DNA from: Clostridia bacterium
GTDB lineage: Bacteria > Bacillota_A > Clostridia > Christensenellales > CAG-138
DNA length: 9,199 nt
Reading direction: 5' to 3'
Assembly (NCBI GenBank): GCA_017553815.1
Contig: JAFZJT010000012.1
Location: 1 to 9,199, forward strand
Position 1 is the stretch's first letter. Every line of letters begins with the position of its first letter. The notes beneath the pieces are model-generated. The model was not told the DNA's origin. It made no database searches and saw nothing but the letters and a program-made list of their open reading frames with translations. Made by a program: the position numbers and the translations under genes. Positions 6,253 to 9,199 of the stretch are shown here, one piece after another.

Positions 6253-6258
6253 TATAGT
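6253..6258 (+). promoter_or_regulatory. Possible -10 box for the transporter gene
   Basis: TATAGT (6253-6258) is the best -10 match before the transporter. No clear -35 lies 16-18 bases upstream (a run of T is there), as expected for a promoter that needs an activator such as a LysR protein. The predicted start is near 6265. Confidence 0.35.
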
Positions 6259-6272
6259 TCAATAGTTAAAAT

Positions 6273-6305
6273 CAGTCGTTTTGAGTCGATAGCGCGAAGC
6301 GACTG
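6273..6305 (+). promoter_or_regulatory. Hairpin in the transporter mRNA leader
   Basis: CAGTCG (6273-6278) pairs with CGACTG (6300-6305). The stem extends inward through 6283/6295 to 11 bp with two G-U pairs, leaving an 11-nt loop. It lies in the predicted 5' untranslated region. I do not recognise it as a known riboswitch. Confidence 0.45.
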
Positions 6306-6313
6306 CCGAAGAT

Positions 6314-6335
6314 TCCTTTAAGAAAGGATTTTTTT
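6314..6335 (+). promoter_or_regulatory. Hairpin holding the transporter ribosome binding site, followed by T7
   Basis: TCCTTT (6314-6319) pairs with AAAGGA (6323-6328) around a 3-nt loop, followed directly by seven T (6329-6335) and then ATG 6336. AAAGGA is the only ribosome binding site of the transporter gene, so this stem would hide it. The stem plus T-run also resembles a weak intrinsic terminator. Confidence 0.5.
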
Positions 6336-7532
6336 ATGAAAAAAAAGCTTAAAAAGAATGCGGAGGGCGCCTCGCCCGCTCCCGTTTCAAAGCTTAGATT
6401 CTGGTTGCCCCCGCTGATTTTCCTTGCGGTTTTCATCGGGTTGATGCTTCTTTTCGCCATTCCGATGGGGCTTTCAAACGTGTTGAGCACCATCATGAAC
6501 ACGGCGTTTGCACTTCTCATCGACACCTGCTTTTATATAATGGCGATAGCCGTTATCATGGGCGCGGTGGCGGCGCTTCTGACCGAATTCGGCGTTGTGG
6601 CGCTTCTGAACCATCTGCTCAACCCGCTGATGAAGCCGCTTTATGGGCTTCCCGGCGCCGCGGCTCTCGGCATAGTGACCACCTATCTTTCGGACAATCC
6701 CGCGATACTCTCGCTTGCAGAGGATTCGGGCTTCCGCAAGTATTTTAAGAAATACCAGTTCTATGCGCTCACCAACCTCGGCACGGCGTTCGGCATGGGC
6801 GTTATCGTTTCCACCTTTATGCTCGGCCTCAGCGTTGCGGGGGGAAGCATCGTTACCGCTGTGCTCGTCGGCAACCTCGGAGCTGTTATCGGAAGCATCG
6901 TCAGTACGAGGCTCATGCTGATGCAGACCAAGAAGGCGTTCGGCACAGAGGAATATGAGGACGAAGCTCCCGTCATCGCGGGAAGCGGCGCCGCTGTCAA
7001 AAGCAAGCAGGCGAGCATCGGCATGCGCGTTCTAAACGCCGCGCTCAACGGCGGCAAGAACGGCGTTGATATCGGCCTTGCGATAATCCCCGGCGTTGTG
7101 GTGGTTTGCACCGTCGTCATGCTTCTTACCAAGGGTCCTTCCCCCGATGGCACCTATACAGGCTCTGCCTTCGAGGGCATAAAGCTTCTGCCCCTTGCCG
7201 CAGAGAAGATAAACTTCCTGCTCCAGCCCCTCTTCGGCTTCGCTTCGACCGAATCCATCGCCGTTCCGATAACGGCGCTCGGTTCCGCCGGCGCGGCAAC
7301 GGGCATAGTCAAGGAGCTTTCGGCGGCAGGACTTGTGAACGCGCATGATATCGCTGTGTTCACCGCAATGTGTATGTGCTGGAGCGGCTATCTCTCCACC
7401 CACGCTTCCATGATGCAGGCGCTCCGCCGCCCCGAGCTTACTGGCAAGGCGATAATCAGCCACACGGTTGGCGGACTCGTTGCGGGCTTTGCCGCAAACT
7501 GGATATTCCGGCTCGTCAGCCTGCTGTTCTGA
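6336..7532 (+). CDS. Nucleoside-recognition (gate) domain membrane transporter
   Basis: The product has 398 residues and is mostly membrane-spanning. After a Lys-rich N-terminus (KKKLKK), hydrophobic segments lie at about 22-43, 55-82, 104-117, 141-166, 170-192, 244-265, 338-358 and 372-396. Conserved-looking polar stretches within the membrane part are YLSDNPAILSLAED (117-130), NLGTAFGMG (147-155) and FGFASTESIAVPITALGS (300-317). These resemble the gate domain shared by nucleoside transporters and related clostridial membrane proteins. A charged loop (about 196-227) separates the two halves. It is probably a solute carrier, but the substrate is not established and nucleoside is only a guess from the family. 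It is divergent from the lysR gene. No clear terminator follows the TGA. Confidence 0.75.
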   Translation: MKKKLKKNAEGASPAPVSKLRFWLPPLIFLAVFIGLMLLFAIPMGLSNVLSTIMNTAFALLIDTCFYIMAIAVIMGAVAALLTEFGVVALLNHLLNPLMKPLYGLPGAAALGIVTTYLSDNPAILSLAEDSGFRKYFKKYQFYALTNLGTAFGMGVIVSTFMLGLSVAGGSIVTAVLVGNLGAVIGSIVSTRLMLMQTKKAFGTEEYEDEAPVIAGSGAAVKSKQASIGMRVLNAALNGGKNGVDIGLAIIPGVVVVCTVVMLLTKGPSPDGTYTGSAFEGIKLLPLAAEKINFLLQPLFGFASTESIAVPITALGSAGAATGIVKELSAAGLVNAHDIAVFTAMCMCWSGYLSTHASMMQALRRPELTGKAIISHTVGGLVAGFAANWIFRLVSLLF

Positions 7533-7610
7533 TTTTCCCTGCCTGTAAACGCTTTTTAAACAGCCATCCCCGCCTTTTGCGCACTTCGGCGTAATATACT
7601 AAAAAACTGC

Positions 7611-7639
7611 TTGACATTTTGCCGCGCAAGTGTTACAAT
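7611..7639 (+). promoter_or_regulatory. SigA promoter for tRNA-Pro
   Basis: A perfect TTGACA (7611-7616) and TACAAT (7634-7639) are separated by 17 bases. The predicted start is near 7646, some 15 nt before the mature tRNA. Confidence 0.8.
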
Positions 7640-7644
7640 ACACT

Positions 7645-7660
7645 TCGTTCCGAGGAACGA
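7645..7660 (+). repeat. Palindrome directly before the tRNA
   Basis: TCGTTCC (7645-7651) and GGAACGA (7654-7660) form a perfect inverted repeat with a 2-base centre. As RNA it can fold into a 6-bp hairpin with the loop CGAG. It makes up nearly the whole predicted 5' leader and touches the first base of the tRNA at 7661. Confidence 0.6.
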
Positions 7661-7737
7661 CTGGGTGTGGCGCAGTTTGGTAGCGTGCTTGAATGGGGTT
7701 CAAGAGGCCGGAAGTTCGAATCTTCTCACCCAGACCA
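7661..7737 (+). tRNA. tRNA-Pro, anticodon GGG
   Basis: A full cloverleaf is visible. The acceptor CTGGGTG (7661-7667) pairs perfectly with CACCCAG (7727-7733), followed by A and an encoded CCA (7735-7737). The D-arm has GCGCAGTTTGGTAGCGT. The anticodon stem CTTGA/TCAAG encloses ATGGGGT, with T33 and anticodon GGG (7694-7696), reading the Pro codons CCC and CCU. The T-arm is GGAAG-TTCGAAT-CTTCT with one G-U pair. The 77-nt length, the TGTGGCGCAGTTTGGTAGCG block and the AGGCC variable region agree with bacterial tRNA-Pro. Confidence 0.95.
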
Positions 7738-7740
7738 AAT

Positions 7741-7777
7741 AAAAGCAGACGGGCATGTGCCGTCTGTTTTTATTTAT
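7741..7777 (+). terminator. Intrinsic terminator after tRNA-Pro
   Basis: CAGACGG (7746-7752) pairs with CCGTCTG (7760-7766) around a 7-nt loop, followed by TTTTTATTTAT. The A-rich flank upstream would give a T-tail on the other strand as well. It starts only a few bases after the tRNA 3' end. Confidence 0.85.
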
Positions 7778-7903
7778 CTTGATAAAGGTGCTCTGGCCCC
7801 TGAACCATAAGAGGGAGCAAGCCACGGTCGCGCAGTGATCTTGACCATCCACCGTTGTGAATTCAACTGTTTTTTTATCTTTGTCTATATTCGATTTTAC
7901 GAT
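7778..7903. other. Intergenic stretch with no recognised gene
   Basis: Between the tRNA terminator and the next ribosome site I see no convincing gene. GTTG (7854-7857) and CAAC (7864-7867) form a 4-bp inverted repeat around TGAATT and are followed by a T7 run, too weak to call a terminator. TATATT (7886-7891) is a possible -10 box for the next gene, but it lacks a good -35. Confidence 0.5.
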
Positions 7904-7919
7904 AGGAGGCCATGAAAAC

Positions 7920-8261
7920 GTGGAAAAAAGTATTGGCAGGCATGTGCTCGAGATACGTCTCGAGCGTCAAATTTACGTTTATAATCCTCCTATAACCGTT
8001 GCGATAGACGGTGAGAAGTGCGCAAGTGTCGGTAATGGTGAAGCTATAAGAGTCCTGCTTGATGATGGCGCACACATCATTGAACTGTCGGCTTCGTTCC
8101 GATCCCGCAGAGTTGAGTTCTTCATGGATAAAGATACTGCTCTTATTGTGAAATGGGGGCGTATCTCAGGGCGCATACTGGCAGCCTTTGACGATAGGTC
8201 GCTCTATGTAATTGAAAAACGAGCCCTCTCGGACAGCTCCGAGAGGGCTCGTTTTGCTTAG
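7920..8261 (+). CDS. Small beta-rich protein, PEGA-like, unknown function
   Basis: The product has 113 residues counted from GTG 7920, chosen because AGGAGG (7904-7909) lies 10 bases upstream. No in-frame ATG is near. An upstream in-frame GTG (7857) has no ribosome site. The sequence alternates hydrophobic and polar residues as in beta strands: PPITVAIDGEKCASVGNGE (23-41), then VLLDDGAHIIELSASF (45-60) and LIVKWGRISG. The pattern IDG.., NGE.., DG.H.I resembles small PEGA-like beta-sandwich proteins of Firmicutes that sit at or near the cell surface, but no signal peptide is present. Codon use (GAT, GGT, ATA, AGA) is more AT-rich than in neighbouring genes, which may mean recent arrival. The last 13 codons are encoded by a strong hairpin, and the stop overlaps the end of its T-run. 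Confidence 0.6.
   Translation: MEKSIGRHVLEIRLERQIYVYNPPITVAIDGEKCASVGNGEAIRVLLDDGAHIIELSASFRSRRVEFFMDKDTALIVKWGRISGRILAAFDDRSLYVIEKRALSDSSERARFA
7946..7965 (+). repeat. Perfect 8-bp hairpin with TACG loop early in the small gene
   Basis: GCTCGAGA (7946-7953) and TCTCGAGC (7958-7965) are perfect inverted copies around TACG. In RNA this gives a UNCG-type tetraloop (UACG), although the closing pair is A-U rather than the favoured C-G. It covers codons 9-16 of the small gene at 7920. Confidence 0.6.
8214..8259. terminator. Strong bidirectional terminator shared by the small gene and htrA
   Basis: CGAGCCCTCTCGG (8220-8232) pairs perfectly with CCGAGAGGGCTCG (8239-8251), 13 bp around a 6-base loop. 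The + strand continues with TTTTGCTT, and the minus strand continues with TTTTTC. The minus tail is the better one, and the hairpin lies about 45 bases after the htrA stop. On the + strand the hairpin lies inside the open frame of the small gene. Confidence 0.88.
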
Positions 8262-8294
8262 ATATCGAGATGTTTAAATACTTCATTTACATCT

Positions 8295-9199
8295 TCAGCG
8301 CACCTTGATCCCGTACTGTGCTCCTCCGTACGCATCGTCAAGCACCTTGCTTCCGATGGCGTTCAGGTCGCCAACGGTAAGGGTGCAGGTGTGGTATTCG
8401 CCGTCGCGCCAATAGGTTATCTCAACGGTGTCGCCATAGGATTTGGTGCGGATATATGCGCCGAGCGCCTCATTATCCTCTATCTTTACATCGTCCGCCT
8501 GAGTTATGATGTCGTCCGCATACAGCCCCGCTTCATGCGCGGGACCGCCATCGGTGACGGTGTACACAAGGCCGCCAACAGGAATATTGTACTTCTCGGC
8601 TGTTTCGGGCGTTACGAACACGGTTGAAAGCCCGATGCCGGGGCGCACGATGCTTCCCTGCGCGATTATCTCTCTCGCGGTCTCCATTGCAGTGTTGATG
8701 GGGAGCGCAAAGCCGAGACCCTCGGCGTTTATCGGATCGCCGTCCTCGTCGTAGCTTGCAACGACTGTCTTTGCGGAGTTCACGCCAACAACGAGGCCGT
8801 TCATATCAAAGAGCGGACCGCCGCTGTTGCCGGGATTTATCGCCGCATCTATCTGGATATAGTCGTTGCGAACGCCGTCGATGGTAACGCTTCTTTCAAC
8901 AGCTCCGACCATGCCGAAGGTGGCGGTGAAGCTGAGCTCCTCGCCGGTGGGATGCCCTATTGCGAGCACGAAATCGCCCGTGCGCACCCTCTCGGAATCG
9001 CCCAAGGTAAGGGTCTGCACTACAGCGTCCCTGGGTGCCTTGAGAACGGCGATATCGGTCCTGACGTCGCTTCCGATGATGGTCGCGTCGTAGACCGTTC
9101 CATCGTATGTGGTTATACGAACGTTCACGGCGTCCTCCACGACGTGCGCGTTCGTAAGGATATAGCCGTCGTCCGTGATGAAGAAGCCGGAGCCGGTGC
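8295..9199 (-). CDS. HtrA/DegP-like serine protease with PDZ domain (5' truncated)
   Basis: The frame is open to the right edge, with 300 residues visible; the start lies outside. The trypsin-like domain shows the catalytic triad: His in LTNAHVVEDA (codon 9144-9146, visible residue 18), Asp in RTDIAVLK (visible residue 48) and Ser in NPGNSGGPLF (visible residue 125). A PDZ domain (about residues 189-280; GLVYTVTDGGPAHEAGLYADDII) follows and ends close to the C-terminus. Family members degrade or refold damaged proteins at or outside the membrane; the N-terminal membrane anchor usual in Firmicutes would be in the missing part. The apparent GTG start at 9140 is the second Val of NAHVV and is not a start. 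The gene converges on the small gene and shares its terminator. Confidence 0.93.
   Translation of the reverse strand, partial: TGSGFFITDDGYILTNAHVVEDAVNVRITTYDGTVYDATIIGSDVRTDIAVLKAPRDAVVQTLTLGDSERVRTGDFVLAIGHPTGEELSFTATFGMVGAVERSVTIDGVRNDYIQIDAAINPGNSGGPLFDMNGLVVGVNSAKTVVASYDEDGDPINAEGLGFALPINTAMETAREIIAQGSIVRPGIGLSTVFVTPETAEKYNIPVGGLVYTVTDGGPAHEAGLYADDIITQADDVKIEDNEALGAYIRTKSYGDTVEITYWRDGEYHTCTLTVGDLNAIGSKVLDDAYGGAQYGIKVR

Noticed and set aside
7533..7610. Terminator for the membrane transporter
   Set aside because: Only weak inverted repeats (such as CGCC/GGCG near 7571-7591) without a T-run were found, so no terminator is called.
7619..7810. 63-residue + strand open frame across the tRNA
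   Set aside because: It reads through a complete tRNA-Pro and its terminator, so it is not a protein gene.
7912..7995. 27-residue ORF starting at ATG 7912
   Set aside because: The ATG is only 2 bases from AGGAGG, too close for efficient initiation, and the frame ends at once; the GTG at 7920 opens the longer, protein-like frame. A regulatory peptide is not excluded.
9138..9140. GTG as the start of the serine protease
   Set aside because: This GTG is the second Val of the catalytic NAHVV motif. The frame stays open to 9199 with the family's GSGFFITDDGYILTNAH upstream, so the gene is cut by the window edge.
1..9199. CRISPR arrays, insertion sequences, integrases or phage genes
   Set aside because: No regular direct repeats, transposase motifs or terminal inverted repeats were seen anywhere in the window.

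Overview
The window looks like a chromosomal core region of an anaerobic, gut-type Clostridia (Firmicutes). Base composition is moderately GC-rich by eye. The support for Firmicutes is a paired ecfA1-ecfA2-ecfT vitamin-transporter module, an infC-rpmI-rplT operon behind a long leader, strong AGGAGG ribosome binding sites and SigA-type promoters. The exact genus cannot be read from the sequence.

Layout. Positions 1-96 are the tail of an unrecognised + strand gene. A two-helix membrane protein of unknown function (168-692, +) follows, behind a good extended -10 promoter. It converges on the translation operon and shares a bidirectional terminator with it (about 702-753). On the minus strand, read right to left, there is a lysR-type regulator (6124-5219), then its downstream neighbours ecfA1 (5147-4317), ecfA2 (4341-3490) and ecfT (3497-2682), which overlap each other, then a DEDDh exonuclease (2657-2094). 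Next come a perfect-consensus promoter, a roughly 130-nt leader with a terminator-like hairpin, and infC, rpmI and rplT. The leader and gene order fit the known L20-controlled attenuation of Firmicutes. infC very probably starts at a non-AUG codon (AUC or AUA).

Divergent from lysR, on the + strand, is a multi-spanning nucleoside-recognition (gate) type membrane protein (6336-7532), probably the regulator's target. The shared 211-bp intergenic region holds overlapping promoters and a T-N11-A palindrome. It also holds two RNA hairpins just before the transporter start, the second of which contains the ribosome binding site and is followed by seven T.

Further right are a tRNA-Pro(GGG) with consensus promoter, leader hairpin and terminator (7611-7775) and a small beta-rich PEGA-like protein with codon use unlike its neighbours (7920-8261). 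That gene's last 13 codons lie in a perfect 13-bp terminator hairpin. An HtrA/DegP-like serine protease on the minus strand runs off the right edge (8295-9199).

Most of the window is ordinary housekeeping content. The points worth a second look are the infC start and leader, the transporter leader hairpins, the missing H-switch histidine in EcfA1, and the small gene whose stop codon sits at its own terminator. I did not find a clear undescribed multi-gene system.
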